Shown here: positions 1-7,305 of the stretch, in pieces
Position numbering within the stretch: position 1 is the stretch's first letter
How the letters are laid out: every line of letters begins with the position of its first letter
Assembly: GCF_001557235.1 (NCBI RefSeq)
Contig: NZ_LSJI01000041.1
Coordinates: forward strand, 1 to 7,808
Length of the DNA: 7,808 nucleotides
From: Phenylobacterium sp. CCH9-H3
GTDB lineage: Bacteria > Pseudomonadota > Alphaproteobacteria > Caulobacterales > Caulobacteraceae
Reading direction: 5' to 3'
Program-made: the position numbers and the translations under genes
The notes under the pieces: model-generated
The model's database searches: none
What the model saw: only the letters and a program-made list of their open reading frames with translations
What the model was told of the DNA's origin: nothing

Positions 1-1002
1 CTCTTCGTCGGCCGAAGCCGTCTGCGGCAGGCCGATGGCCACCTGCTTGAGGTTCACGAGCGTGGTGTTGCCGCCCGCGCGCTTGTCGCGCAGGTAGAGG
101 ATGTAGACGCCATCCTTGACCGGGATCGGCTGGCTGAGCTGGCCGGGGCGCATCTGCTCGAGCACCGCCTGGACCTCGGACGGCATCTCGCCCGGGCTCA
201 CCCAACCGGCGTCGCCGCCGTTGGCCGCCGTGGGCAGGGCCGAGAACTGGCGCGCCACGGCGGGGAAGGGGGCGCCCTGCTGCATCTGGGAGACCAACTG
301 CTGGGCGCCGGCCATGGCCTGCTGCATGCCGCCGACACGGTTCGCGTCGATCAGCACCTCGCCGATGTTGTACTGCGGCTTGGCGGCCTGGGCGGTCAGC
401 AGGGCCTGGGTGGCCGCGATCTGGTCGTCGCCGACCCGCAGGCGTGAGCCGTAGCGGCCCTGGATCCAGCGCGACCAGCTGATCTGGGCGTTGAGCTGGC
501 GCTTCAGCGTGTCGACGCCGATCCCGCGCGAGGCCAGGAACGCCATGAACTGCTCGGGCGCCATGTTGTTGCCGCGCGCCATCTCGGCGATCTCTTCGTT
601 GATCTCGGCGTCGTCGGCCAGGATCTCGATCTTCTGTTCCTTCTCGACGCGGCGCAGTTCCTGGAACTGCAGGTGCTCGTCGACGAGGGAGACCAGGGCC
701 TCGCGCTGGAACTGCGGCAGGTTCTCCTGCGTCGGCTGCACGCCCGAGGTGGCGATCAGCAGGCGCATGCGCTGCGCCAGGTCGTAGGTCGAGATGATCT
801 CGTCGTTCACCACGGCGGCGACGGACTCCGAGAGGCCGGTCGGCGCGCGCGGCGCGGCCGGAGCAGGGGCCTCGGGCGGCGCCGTGCCGACCGCTTCGCT
901 ACCCGGCTGCTGCGCCACGGCATGGGGCGCGGCGGCCACGGCGACCAGCGCGCAGGCGACCGCCGCGCTCCGCGCAGTGGGACCGGTCAGATAACGCATC
1001 AT
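1..1002 (-). CDS. surA: SurA, periplasmic chaperone and peptidyl-prolyl isomerase (3' end outside the window)
   Basis: 334 codons are open from 1002 to the window edge without a stop, so the C-terminus is missing (E. coli SurA is 428 residues). The start is one of two adjacent ATGs (1000-1002 or 997-999). I took the first because AAGGAAGA lies upstream at a slightly long distance. Residues 1-31 form a Sec signal peptide ending ...HAVA|QQ, followed by an Ala/Pro-rich linker (about 33-55). The SurA N-terminal chaperone domain begins near SVAAVVNDEIIS (about 60-71) and runs to about 190. A parvulin-type PPIase domain spans about 209-307, including GGDAGWVSPGEMP and the closing strand GVYILYLRDKR. 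Family knowledge: SurA escorts unfolded outer-membrane proteins, including LptD, through the periplasm. Its place directly after lptD fits that partnership and the known lptD-surA gene order. It probably shares the lptF-lptG-lptD transcript. A second parvulin domain, if present, lies beyond the edge. Confidence 0.93.
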   Translation of the reverse strand, partial: MMRYLTGPTARSAAVACALVAVAAAPHAVAQQPGSEAVGTAPPEAPAPAAPRAPTGLSESVAAVVNDEIISTYDLAQRMRLLIATSGVQPTQENLPQFQREALVSLVDEHLQFQELRRVEKEQKIEILADDAEINEEIAEMARGNNMAPEQFMAFLASRGIGVDTLKRQLNAQISWSRWIQGRYGSRLRVGDDQIAATQALLTAQAAKPQYNIGEVLIDANRVGGMQQAMAGAQQLVSQMQQGAPFPAVARQFSALPTAANGGDAGWVSPGEMPSEVQAVLEQMRPGQLSQPIPVKDGVYILYLRDKRAGGNTTLVNLKQVAIGLPQTASADEE

Positions 1003-1056
1003 GGACGAGAGTCTTCCTTCGTGGCGTGGCGAGCAGTCGGCAAGTTCGTCGCCATC

Positions 1057-3396
1057 CTACCTGCCATTGAATGAGCCGCCCAATGTGGCGAGCGTTAGGC
1101 GAACGGAGACCGACTCGCTGGGTAGCAGACGACCGATGATCGTGTCCTCGCGGCGATAGATCACATCAACCCGCAGGCAGTCGTCCCGGTAGAACACGCC
1201 GACATCCCGGATGACCCAGGAATCCTGCGCCAGGTCGCGGTTGCCGTAGAAGCTGACGCCGTAGTTCCTGGAAAGGTACAGCTCGCCGCCCAGGTCCAGG
1301 TTCTCCCGCTTCCGGCCGTTGATGTCGAAGTCGTCGGTGAGGTAGCGGACGAAGCCGTTGCCGTACTTGTTGTAGACGTTGGCGCCGGCCTCGAGGCGGT
1401 GGATGTCCAGGTTCTCGCTGTCCAGGCGCGCGCGGGCGAACATCGAGACGCCGCGGATCGGCTGGGCGTCGGCGGAGACGATCCAGTCGGACGACTTGGT
1501 CCGCAGGCCCGATCGGTCGGTGAAGACGGCGTTCTGTTCGGTGCGGAAGCTGCGGCCCAGGAGGAAGTTGGCGCGGCGGCCATCGTCCCACATCACCGTC
1601 GCGCGTGCGGCCATGTTCAGGCGCACGCCGTCTTCGTAGAGGTCGTAGCCCGGGAACTTGTTCGCCCGGAACAGGGTCGTCTCGTCGAACTCGAACGCGA
1701 CGCTGTCCTCGTTCAGGTAGATCTTCTCACCCGTCGTCGGGTCGCGGCCGATGACCACCTGCTTGGCGTTGGGCGAGGCGGCCACCTGGAGCACGGGCTC
1801 CAGCACGATGGTGGCGTCCTTGGTCCGCTTGAAGAACGGGTAGGTCAGGTCCACGCCGGCCGTGGCCAGGGCGCGGGTCATCTCGTCGCTGCGGGTGGCC
1901 GAGCCCACGCCGGTCAGGATGTCGTCGAGGCGGTAGGCGTCGGCCCGCACGTTCACGAACGGCTCGAAGCGCAGCCCCGCCGCGGAGGTGAACGCGCGCC
2001 GCCAGTCCAGCTCGCCGGTCGCCCGCGCGCTGTCCAGGCCCGGCAGGCGCTGGGTCAGGTCGGTCTGCGACTGCTCGCGGCTCAGCACCACGGCGCTGGT
2101 GTGCACGCGCAGGCGGCCGCCCAGCACCTTCGGCGCCGGCTCGTAGTGGCCCTCGATGAGCGGCCCGATCACCGGGAAGACGCGGTCGTTCTCGCCTGAG
2201 GCGAAGCCGGTGACGGGATCGAGGGTGCTGAGGTCCGGCCGCAGGCCCTGGATACTGATCGCCGCGGCAGACAGGTACGACCGCTCGTCCTGGCGGATAG
2301 CGTAGATCTGGGACACCAGCCTGCGGTCGTCGGCCACGTAGGGGCCGCGGCTGATATAGACTTTGCCGACCTCGTACTTGTCGAAGATCAGGTCTTCGGA
2401 GGCGCGTTCGGCCGTGAAGCCCCAGAGCCACTTGTCATCGATCTGGAACGCGCCCCTGGCGAGGATGTAGCTGCGGTCGGTGCTGGTGCCGACCAACTCG
2501 TTGCCATTGCCGTCGAAGTCGCGAGCGTGGGTGTAGCCGAAGCGGAGGTTGACGTCGCCGGAGTAGAAGCGCTTGCGCAGCTCGCCGTTGAGGAACGGGG
2601 CGATCTTGGAATTGATCTGCGGGCTGACGATCAGGTCCGCCGACTTGGAGAAGGCCCAGTAGTAGGGCTGCTCGTACGACAGGCCGCGGCGGTCCGAGAC
2701 CGAGCCCTTGGGCACCAGGAAGCCCGAGGTGCGGTCCGCCGCCGGATCGGCGTGCCAGAAGACCGGCAGGTAGGCGACCGAGACGCCGAACAGCCGGAAG
2801 CGCGCGTTCCGATAGTAGACGATCCGCCGCTTCTTATCGCGGACGACCCGCTCGGCGGCGATGGACCAGGTCGGCGTCTTCGGCGAGCCGTCCTTCGCGC
2901 AGATCTCGCACGGGGTGTAGATCGCCTTGTTCAGCTCTTCGATGTTCTCGTTACGCTTGGCGGCGCTGGCCGCGGCGATCTTCACGTTCTCCTGCAGGCG
3001 CGCGGAGAAGCCCAGGGCGACGCCGGCCCGCATCTCTTCGTCCAGCACCATCTCGGTGGCGTATTCCGAAGAGCCGTCCTCGTTCACGATGGCGATGTTG
3101 CCGATCGCGCGGATGACGCCGGACTTGTCGTCGTAGACCAGCTTGTCGGCGCGCAGGGTGCGGCCGTTGTAGCGGACCTCGATATGGCCGTTGGCGGTGG
3201 TGACGCCCGCGTCGTCGTCACGGATGACCTCGTCGGCCTCCATGTACATCTCGTCGGGCTTCAGCCCGTCGGCGCTGGGCGGCGTGGACGCAGGCGCCTG
3301 GGCGTGGCCCGCGGCGGTCCACAGGAATGCGATGGCGGCGCCGGCCAGGAGGGCGCGCTTGCCTGATGCTCGCGGCGTACGCCTGCGCGGACTCAT
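1057..3396 (-). CDS. lptD: LptD, outer-membrane LPS assembly protein
   Basis: With LptE, LptD is the outer-membrane translocon that inserts LPS into the outer leaflet at the end of the Lpt bridge. I start it at 3396 (MSPRRRTPRASGK...), giving 779 residues; E. coli LptD has 784. This start sits behind the purine run GAGAGGG and opens directly into a Sec signal peptide (Arg/Lys-rich n-region, LLAGAAIAFLW core, cleavage near HAQA at 34). An in-frame ATG at 3468 would add 24 residues before the signal peptide and lacks a ribosome site. The LptA/OstA-like periplasmic domain covers about 45-165 (MEADEV..., RTLRADKLVYD). Next come YTPCEIC (C163, C166), the YLPVFWHADP segment near 209-218, and a long stretch of alternating barrel strands to the C-terminus (SVSVRLTLATLGG). 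The only other cysteine is C740. The gene lies downstream of lptG and 54 bases before surA, and is probably cotranscribed with both. Confidence 0.95.
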   Translation of the reverse strand: MSPRRRTPRASGKRALLAGAAIAFLWTAAGHAQAPASTPPSADGLKPDEMYMEADEVIRDDDAGVTTANGHIEVRYNGRTLRADKLVYDDKSGVIRAIGNIAIVNEDGSSEYATEMVLDEEMRAGVALGFSARLQENVKIAAASAAKRNENIEELNKAIYTPCEICAKDGSPKTPTWSIAAERVVRDKKRRIVYYRNARFRLFGVSVAYLPVFWHADPAADRTSGFLVPKGSVSDRRGLSYEQPYYWAFSKSADLIVSPQINSKIAPFLNGELRKRFYSGDVNLRFGYTHARDFDGNGNELVGTSTDRSYILARGAFQIDDKWLWGFTAERASEDLIFDKYEVGKVYISRGPYVADDRRLVSQIYAIRQDERSYLSAAAISIQGLRPDLSTLDPVTGFASGENDRVFPVIGPLIEGHYEPAPKVLGGRLRVHTSAVVLSREQSQTDLTQRLPGLDSARATGELDWRRAFTSAAGLRFEPFVNVRADAYRLDDILTGVGSATRSDEMTRALATAGVDLTYPFFKRTKDATIVLEPVLQVAASPNAKQVVIGRDPTTGEKIYLNEDSVAFEFDETTLFRANKFPGYDLYEDGVRLNMAARATVMWDDGRRANFLLGRSFRTEQNAVFTDRSGLRTKSSDWIVSADAQPIRGVSMFARARLDSENLDIHRLEAGANVYNKYGNGFVRYLTDDFDINGRKRENLDLGGELYLSRNYGVSFYGNRDLAQDSWVIRDVGVFYRDDCLRVDVIYRREDTIIGRLLPSESVSVRLTLATLGGSFNGR

Positions 3397-3487
3397 CAAC
3401 CCTCTCGATCCCCTCTGGCGCGAAGCGAAGCGCCCGGCGGCGTCTATTGTGTCAGGCCTGCGATGCATAGCCCGGGAGCAAAACGAT
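3397..3487 (-). other. lptG-lptD leader gap with small GC hairpin
   Basis: This is the longest gap inside the minus-strand gene run, assuming lptD starts at 3396. On the transcript it contains a perfect 5-base-pair stem, GGCGC/GCGCC, around an 8-base loop (3417-3434), about 20 bases upstream of the lptD start. The purine-rich ribosome site GAGAGGG follows it. No T-tract follows the stem, so it is not an intrinsic terminator. I found no convincing -35/-10 pair here; a CTGACA at the right end has no partner -10. It is most simply a spacer with a weak structured leader, and the hairpin could be chance in DNA this rich in G and C. Confidence 0.35.
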
Positions 3488-4591
3488 TCAACCGTCTTCG
3501 GTGTAGCAAAGCAGGGTCACGCCAGCGAGCAGCGCGACGACCGCGGGCGCCCAGGCGGCGGCGAACAGCGGCAGGATGTCGGCCTTGGCCAGGGCGCCGG
3601 CGAACTGGTTGAAGAAGAACATCACGAACCCCAGCGCGACCCCGGCGCCCGCCAGGCCCGCCAGCCCGCCCAGCCGCGCCAGGCGCAGCGAGAACGCCGC
3701 GGCCAGGATCGACATGGCGGCGAACAGCAGGGGCGTGGCCAAAAGCTGATGCAGCCGCAGCCGGTACCCGGCCGCCGAGAACCCGGCCTGCTCGGTCAGC
3801 TCGATCGCCTTGGGCAGGCGCCAGAAAGCCACCGCCTCGGGCGAGGCCAGCCGCTCCATCGCCGCTTCGGAATCTAGCGTGGAGCGAATGGAGAGGCTGT
3901 CCGAACGGATCGACGAATCGCCGGCCGTCGCCTCGCGCACGTCCTTGAGCCGCCAGAAACCCGGCATCAGGGTGGCCTCGCCCGCCTCCAGCCGGCGGCG
4001 GAAGACCGGCGTGCCGCGCTCGTTCTTCTCGTAGATGAACAGGGACACCCCGCGCAGGGTCACTGCGCCGCCGCGGGTGTCGCGAGCCTTGGCGTGGATG
4101 ACGATCTGGCTGGTGTCGTCGCCCTGGCGCAGCCAGATGTCCTGCGGCTGGTCGCCGAGGTAGCCCTCCATCATCCGGGCGCGCTCGGCCTCGAAGCGGG
4201 CGTTGAGGCTGGCGGCCAGCGGATTGATCCCCGCCACGGCGATCACGCCGAGCACGAAGGCCGCCACCGCCGACGGCAGGATGAAGCGCCAGGCCGAGAT
4301 GCCGGCGGCGCGCATGGCCACGAGTTCGCTGCGCCGGTTCAGGCCCACGAAGGCGCTGATCCCGCCGAACAGGAAGCAGAACGGCAGCAGGATCTGGATC
4401 AGCGAGGGCACCCGCAGCAGGGTCAGGCCCAGGATGCTATCGGCGCCCACGTCGGCGCGGGTGCCCACCTGGCCGGTCAGTTCGACGAACTGGATCAGCA
4501 CCACCACGGAGGTGATCACGCTGAACCAGGTCAGCACGCCCAGCAGGACGTAGCCGATCACATACCGCTCGATCCGGCCCAGGCCCGTCAC
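3488..4591 (-). CDS. lptG: LptG, permease subunit of the LPS export ABC transporter
   Basis: A 367-residue YjgP/YjgQ-family protein. With LptF and the ATPase LptB it extracts LPS from the inner membrane and passes it to LptC/LptA. The start is GTG at 4591, inside the lptF stop (GTGA, 4-base overlap), with GGAG 7 bases upstream. It leads into the expected amphipathic N-terminus (GLGRIERYVIGYVL). No ATG lies near enough to give a full-length protein. Predicted membrane segments are at about 10-37, 56-82, 100-121, 281-302, 310-332 and 341-361. The periplasmic beta-jellyroll lies between about 125 and 275 (DIWLRQGDD, SQIVIHAKARD, GVSLFIYEKN). The cytoplasmic motif RRSELVAMRAAGIS (86-99) is the family's coupling-helix region that contacts LptB. 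I separate LptG from LptF by second position, closeness to the LptG family in this gene order, and the IERYVIGYVL-type N-terminus. Confidence 0.93.
   Translation of the reverse strand: MTGLGRIERYVIGYVLLGVLTWFSVITSVVVLIQFVELTGQVGTRADVGADSILGLTLLRVPSLIQILLPFCFLFGGISAFVGLNRRSELVAMRAAGISAWRFILPSAVAAFVLGVIAVAGINPLAASLNARFEAERARMMEGYLGDQPQDIWLRQGDDTSQIVIHAKARDTRGGAVTLRGVSLFIYEKNERGTPVFRRRLEAGEATLMPGFWRLKDVREATAGDSSIRSDSLSIRSTLDSEAAMERLASPEAVAFWRLPKAIELTEQAGFSAAGYRLRLHQLLATPLLFAAMSILAAAFSLRLARLGGLAGLAGAGVALGFVMFFFNQFAGALAKADILPLFAAAWAPAVVALLAGVTLLCYTEDG
4588..4591 (-). promoter_or_regulatory. GTGA start/stop overlap coupling lptF to lptG
   Basis: The lptF stop TGA (4588-4590) and the lptG start GTG (4589-4591) share bases. 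GGAG lies 7 bases before the GTG, inside the last lptF codons. This arrangement is typical of translational reinitiation, and suits two subunits that assemble as one heterodimer. The coupling itself is inferred. Confidence 0.75.
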
Positions 4592-5727
4592 GCCCGGGCT
4601 CCGGCGAACGCGCCAGCCCGTGGCCGGCTGATGTCGATGTAGCGGCTGACCTTCTGGCGGAAGATGGCCGCCATGGCCCCCCAGATGCAGAGCAGGGGCA
4701 CGGCGTACTGGGCGATGTTGAGCCAGGCGCTGTCCTCGCAGGCCGACTGGACCAGGAACCCCGCGAGCCGCACCAGGGCCGCGATCGCCCCGATCACCGC
4801 GATCCGGCGGCCGTAGCCGAACCGCGAGAAGCCGCCGCCGATGATCGCCGCCAGCGCCAGGGCCATGAAGGCGATGTTGTAGAGCGGGGAGGCGAGGCGG
4901 GCGTTGCCCTCCGCCAGCAGGTCCAGCCGGTTCCGCCGCTCCCAGTCCTGCTGCAGGTCGGGGAAGAACAGCTCGTGCAGGTAGCGGTCCGACGGCTTGT
5001 AGTGGATCAGCTCGTCCGAATTGGCCAAGGGCTCCAGGTCGAAGGTGTAGTAGTCGAACGACAGGTAGTTCAGCACGCTGCGGGTCGACAGTTCCTGGTT
5101 CGAGCCGTTCTCCATGAACAGCGCTGGCCGGCCCTGGGCGCGTCCGACCCGCCCCTTTTCGGCCGTGTAGGTGCTGCTGGAGCCGTCGGGCTTGATCTGG
5201 TGGATGAACAGGTTGCGCAGGTTGCCCTGGCCGTCGACGCTCTGGGCATAGACCGTCAGGCCGGGCGCCGGCTCGGTGAACTCGCCCTCTCGGACCAGGG
5301 TGGCGGCCAGGTCGGTGCGCACCTGGAACAGCTCCTGGCGCAGGGTGCGGAACGACAGCGGCTGGACGAAGATGTTCAGCAGCAGGGCCAGGAAGGCGAT
5401 CGTGCACGCCAGCCGCATGGCCGGCGAGATCACCCGCCACCGGCTCATGCCGCCGGCGAAACAGACCACGATCTCCTGCTCGGTGTGCAGCCGGTTCAGC
5501 GCCACCAGCGCCGCCACGAACACCGCGATGGGCAGGATCAGGTTGATGAGCTGCGGCATGTACAGCAGCGTCACCTTCAGGAACACGAGCGCGCTCTGGC
5601 GCTGGTTCACGATGAGGTCGAGGCCCGCCAGGCTCTGGCTCAGAAGCGCGACCGCCGTCAGCGCCAGCGTCGCCATGACGACCGGCCCCAGGAGCTGGCG
5701 AAGGAGATATCGGTCTATCAGGCGCAT
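4588..5727 (-). CDS. lptF: LptF, permease subunit of the LPS export ABC transporter
   Basis: A 379-residue YjgP/YjgQ-family protein that pairs with LptG in the LptB2FG transporter. It starts MRLIDRYLLRQLLGP, the usual family N-terminus, so the ATG at 5727 is well placed although its ribosome site is poor (only GCAAG just before the ATG). Three N-terminal membrane segments (about 12-33, 52-79, 99-122) and three C-terminal ones (about 278-299, 307-328, 338-356) flank a periplasmic beta-jellyroll (about 125-265; GEFTEPAPGLTVYAQ, GNLRNLFIHQ). The coupling-helix region reads TEQEIVVCFAGGMS (82-95); LptG has RAAG where this protein has CFAGG. It is the first gene of the minus-strand run and faces pepA across a 126-base promoter region. 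The end overlaps the lptG start by 4 bases, which suggests coupled translation and matched subunit output. Confidence 0.93.
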   Translation of the reverse strand: MRLIDRYLLRQLLGPVVMATLALTAVALLSQSLAGLDLIVNQRQSALVFLKVTLLYMPQLINLILPIAVFVAALVALNRLHTEQEIVVCFAGGMSRWRVISPAMRLACTIAFLALLLNIFVQPLSFRTLRQELFQVRTDLAATLVREGEFTEPAPGLTVYAQSVDGQGNLRNLFIHQIKPDGSSSTYTAEKGRVGRAQGRPALFMENGSNQELSTRSVLNYLSFDYYTFDLEPLANSDELIHYKPSDRYLHELFFPDLQQDWERRNRLDLLAEGNARLASPLYNIAFMALALAAIIGGGFSRFGYGRRIAVIGAIAALVRLAGFLVQSACEDSAWLNIAQYAVPLLCIWGAMAAIFRQKVSRYIDISRPRAGAFAGARA

Positions 5728-5753
5728 CTTGCGAAAAGCGGGTAGTCCGGAGA

Positions 5754-5759
5754 ATTAGA
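5754..5759 (-). promoter_or_regulatory. Candidate -10 element for lptF
   Basis: On the minus strand this reads TCTAAT, 5 of 6 matches to TATAAT. The longer TCTAATTC also resembles the Caulobacter housekeeping -10 pattern GCTANAWC (6 of 8). Transcription would begin near 5747, leaving a 5' leader of about 20 bases. The sequence 17 bases upstream (AACAGG) is a poor -35, so the call rests on the -10 and the position alone. Confidence 0.35.
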
Positions 5760-5781
5760 CGCGCCCCGGCGGCGGACCTGT

Positions 5782-5787
5782 TCTAAA
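5782..5787 (+). promoter_or_regulatory. Candidate -10 element for pepA-holC
   Basis: TCTAAA matches TATAAT at 4 of 6 positions. Extended to TCTAAACC it matches 6 of 8 of the Caulobacter-type GCTANAWC pattern. Transcription would begin near 5794, giving a leader of about 60 bases. The place for a -35 (about 5759-5764, ACGCGC) shows no match to TTGACA. Confidence 0.28.
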
Positions 5788-5853
5788 CCATGCGTCGCCG
5801 CGCCGCACAACCGGACGGTGGGCGCGCAGCGAGAGCCTTGAGAGAGAGTACCG

Positions 5854-7302
5854 ATGGATATCCAGTTCGTCGCCCCCGGCGCGGGCGTTCCCGCGAAGGC
5901 CGCCGTGGTCCGCATCGTGTTCGAGGGTGATGCGCACGAGGGCGCGGTCGCCCAGGCCGTCTCGGCCAGCCGCTTCACCGGGGGCAAGGGCCAGACGCTC
6001 GACATCCTGGCGCCCCAGGGCCTGGACGCGGCCCGGCTGGTGCTGGTGGGCGCCGGCAAGCGGGAGGGGTTCGACGCCGTGGGCGCCGAGCACGCCGCCG
6101 CCACCGGCTATAACGCGGTGAAGGCCTCGGGGCTGGAGCTGCTGCGCATCGAGGGCGTGGCCGGCGCCGACCTGGCCGCGCGCGCGGCCCTGGGCGTCCG
6201 CCTCGCCAGCTACCGCTTCGACAAGTACCGCACCAAAGAGCCGGCGGAGAAGAAGCCGTCCGTGGTCAAGACCGAGGTGGCGACCCCCGACGCGGACGCC
6301 GCGCTTTCGGCCTTCGCGCCCCTGGCCGCCCTGGCCGACGCCATCAGCTTCACCCGCGACCTGGTCTCCGAGCCGCCGAACGTCCTCTACCCCGCCGAGT
6401 TCGCCGCCCGCGTGAAGGCGCTGGAGACGTTGGGCCTGGAGGTCGAGATCCTGGGCGAGGTGGAGATGAAGGCCCTCGGCATGGGCGCGCTGCTGGCCGT
6501 GGGCCAGGGCAGCATCCGGGAGAGCCAGCTGGCGGTGATCCGCTGGAACGGCGCGGCGGATAAGTCCGCCCAGCCCATCGCCTTCGTCGGCAAGGGCGTC
6601 TGCTTCGACACCGGCGGCATTTCGATCAAGCCGGCCGAGAACATGGAGGACATGAAGTGGGACATGGGCGGCGCGGCCGCCGTGGCCGGCGTCATGCATG
6701 TCCTGGCCGGCCGCAAGGCCAAGGTGAACGCCGTCGGCATCCTGGGCCTGGTCGAGAACATGCCCGACGGCAACAGCTACCGACCGGGCGACGTCCTGAC
6801 GTCCATGTCGGGCCAGACCATCGAGGTGGTGAACACCGACGCCGAAGGCCGCCTCGTGCTGGCCGACGCCCTCTGGTACTGCCAGGACCGCTTCAAGCCC
6901 AAGTTCATGGTCGACCTCGCCACCCTGACGGGCGCCATCATCATCGCCATCGGCAACGACCTGGCCGGCTGCTACGCCAACGACGAGGACCTGGCCGCGG
7001 GCCTGCTGGCCGCGTCGAAGGCCGAGGACGAGGGCCTGTGGCGGATGCCGCTGCCGGAGGCCTACAACAAGCAGATCGACTCCATGATCGCCGACATGAA
7101 GAACACCGGCGGCCGGCCGGGCGGCTCGATCACCGCGGCCCTGTTCCTGCAGAAGTACGTCAATGGCGTGCCCTGGGCGCACCTCGACATCGCCTCCACC
7201 GCCTGGAAGAAGCCGTCCTCCATCCCCACCAGCCCGGACGGCGCCACCGGCTTCGGCGTGCGGCTGCTGAACCGCATGGTCCAGGACAAGTACGAGGGCT
7301 AG
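5854..7302 (+). CDS. pepA: Leucyl aminopeptidase (cytosol aminopeptidase, M17 family)
   Basis: A 482-residue cytosolic metalloenzyme that removes N-terminal residues, preferably leucine and other hydrophobic ones, from short peptides in protein turnover. The N-terminal domain (about 1-150) is variable, as usual for M17. The catalytic domain follows from FTRDLVSEPPNVLYP (166-180). The di-metal site is complete: K247 and D252 in GKGVCFDTGG, K259 in SIKP, D270 in WDMGG, and D329/E331/R333 in the signature NTDAEGRLVLADAL (327-340). These line up with E. coli PepA K270, D275, K282, D293, D352, E354 and R356 at a constant offset of 23. The ATG at 5854 follows AGAGAGAG (5841-5848) by 5 bases. The stop abuts the holC start. 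In E. coli, PepA also binds DNA in Xer recombination and carAB control; nothing here tests that role. Confidence 0.96.
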   Translation: MDIQFVAPGAGVPAKAAVVRIVFEGDAHEGAVAQAVSASRFTGGKGQTLDILAPQGLDAARLVLVGAGKREGFDAVGAEHAAATGYNAVKASGLELLRIEGVAGADLAARAALGVRLASYRFDKYRTKEPAEKKPSVVKTEVATPDADAALSAFAPLAALADAISFTRDLVSEPPNVLYPAEFAARVKALETLGLEVEILGEVEMKALGMGALLAVGQGSIRESQLAVIRWNGAADKSAQPIAFVGKGVCFDTGGISIKPAENMEDMKWDMGGAAAVAGVMHVLAGRKAKVNAVGILGLVENMPDGNSYRPGDVLTSMSGQTIEVVNTDAEGRLVLADALWYCQDRFKPKFMVDLATLTGAIIIAIGNDLAGCYANDEDLAAGLLAASKAEDEGLWRMPLPEAYNKQIDSMIADMKNTGGRPGGSITAALFLQKYVNGVPWAHLDIASTAWKKPSSIPTSPDGATGFGVRLLNRMVQDKYEG

Positions 7303-7305
7303 GTG
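7302..7305 (+). promoter_or_regulatory. Zero-gap pepA/holC junction with GTG start
   Basis: The pepA stop TAG (7300-7302) is followed at once by the holC GTG (7303-7305). GAGGG (7294-7298) lies within the last pepA codons at normal ribosome-site distance. This decides the holC start and suggests coupled translation at a lower rate through the GTG. Confidence 0.65.

Larger units (their letters stand above)
5728..5853. promoter_or_regulatory. Divergent lptF / pepA intergenic promoter region
   Basis: The 126 bases between the two divergent starts must hold the promoters for both arms unless lptF or pepA is read from further away. Two A/T-richer islands stand out from the G/C background: GAATTAGAC (5752-5760) and GTTCTAAACC (5780-5789). 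They are separated by a 22-base block that is almost all G and C. No terminator, RNA gene or credible small gene is visible here. Confidence 0.6.

Noticed and set aside
1003..1056. Possible terminator or promoter between lptD and surA
   Set aside because: Only weak GGCGA/TCGCC pairing with a long loop and no T-tract; no -35/-10 pair seen. Read-through from lptD to surA is the simpler reading.
673..1074. Plus-strand frames at 116-454, 491-787, 673-1074 and 794-994
   Set aside because: They are antisense to surA, which reads through on the minus strand from 1002 to the edge with a signal peptide, SurA N-terminal domain and parvulin domain.
2527..3366. Plus-strand frame of 279 codons opposite lptD, and similar ones at 1399-2199 and 4975-5745
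   Set aside because: They are antisense shadows of lptD and lptF, with low-complexity Val/Gly/Ala/Arg/Gln composition and no family resemblance or ribosome site.
3488..5440. A 650-codon minus-strand frame joining lptG to an upstream extension within lptF
   Set aside because: The first half is a Pro/Arg/Gly-rich out-of-frame reading of lptF. The real lptG part begins at the GTG at 4591. It is not a fusion protein.
5745..5816. Inverted GTCCGG (5745-5750) and CCGGAC (5811-5816) flanking the candidate promoters
   Set aside because: A 6-base match across 60 bases is too short in G/C-rich DNA to call an operator without conservation data.
5790..5930. Small 46-codon plus-strand frame (MRRRAAQPDGG...) in the divergent intergenic region
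   Set aside because: It is Arg-rich, has no ribosome site, runs into pepA in another frame, and would begin at or before the predicted transcript start.
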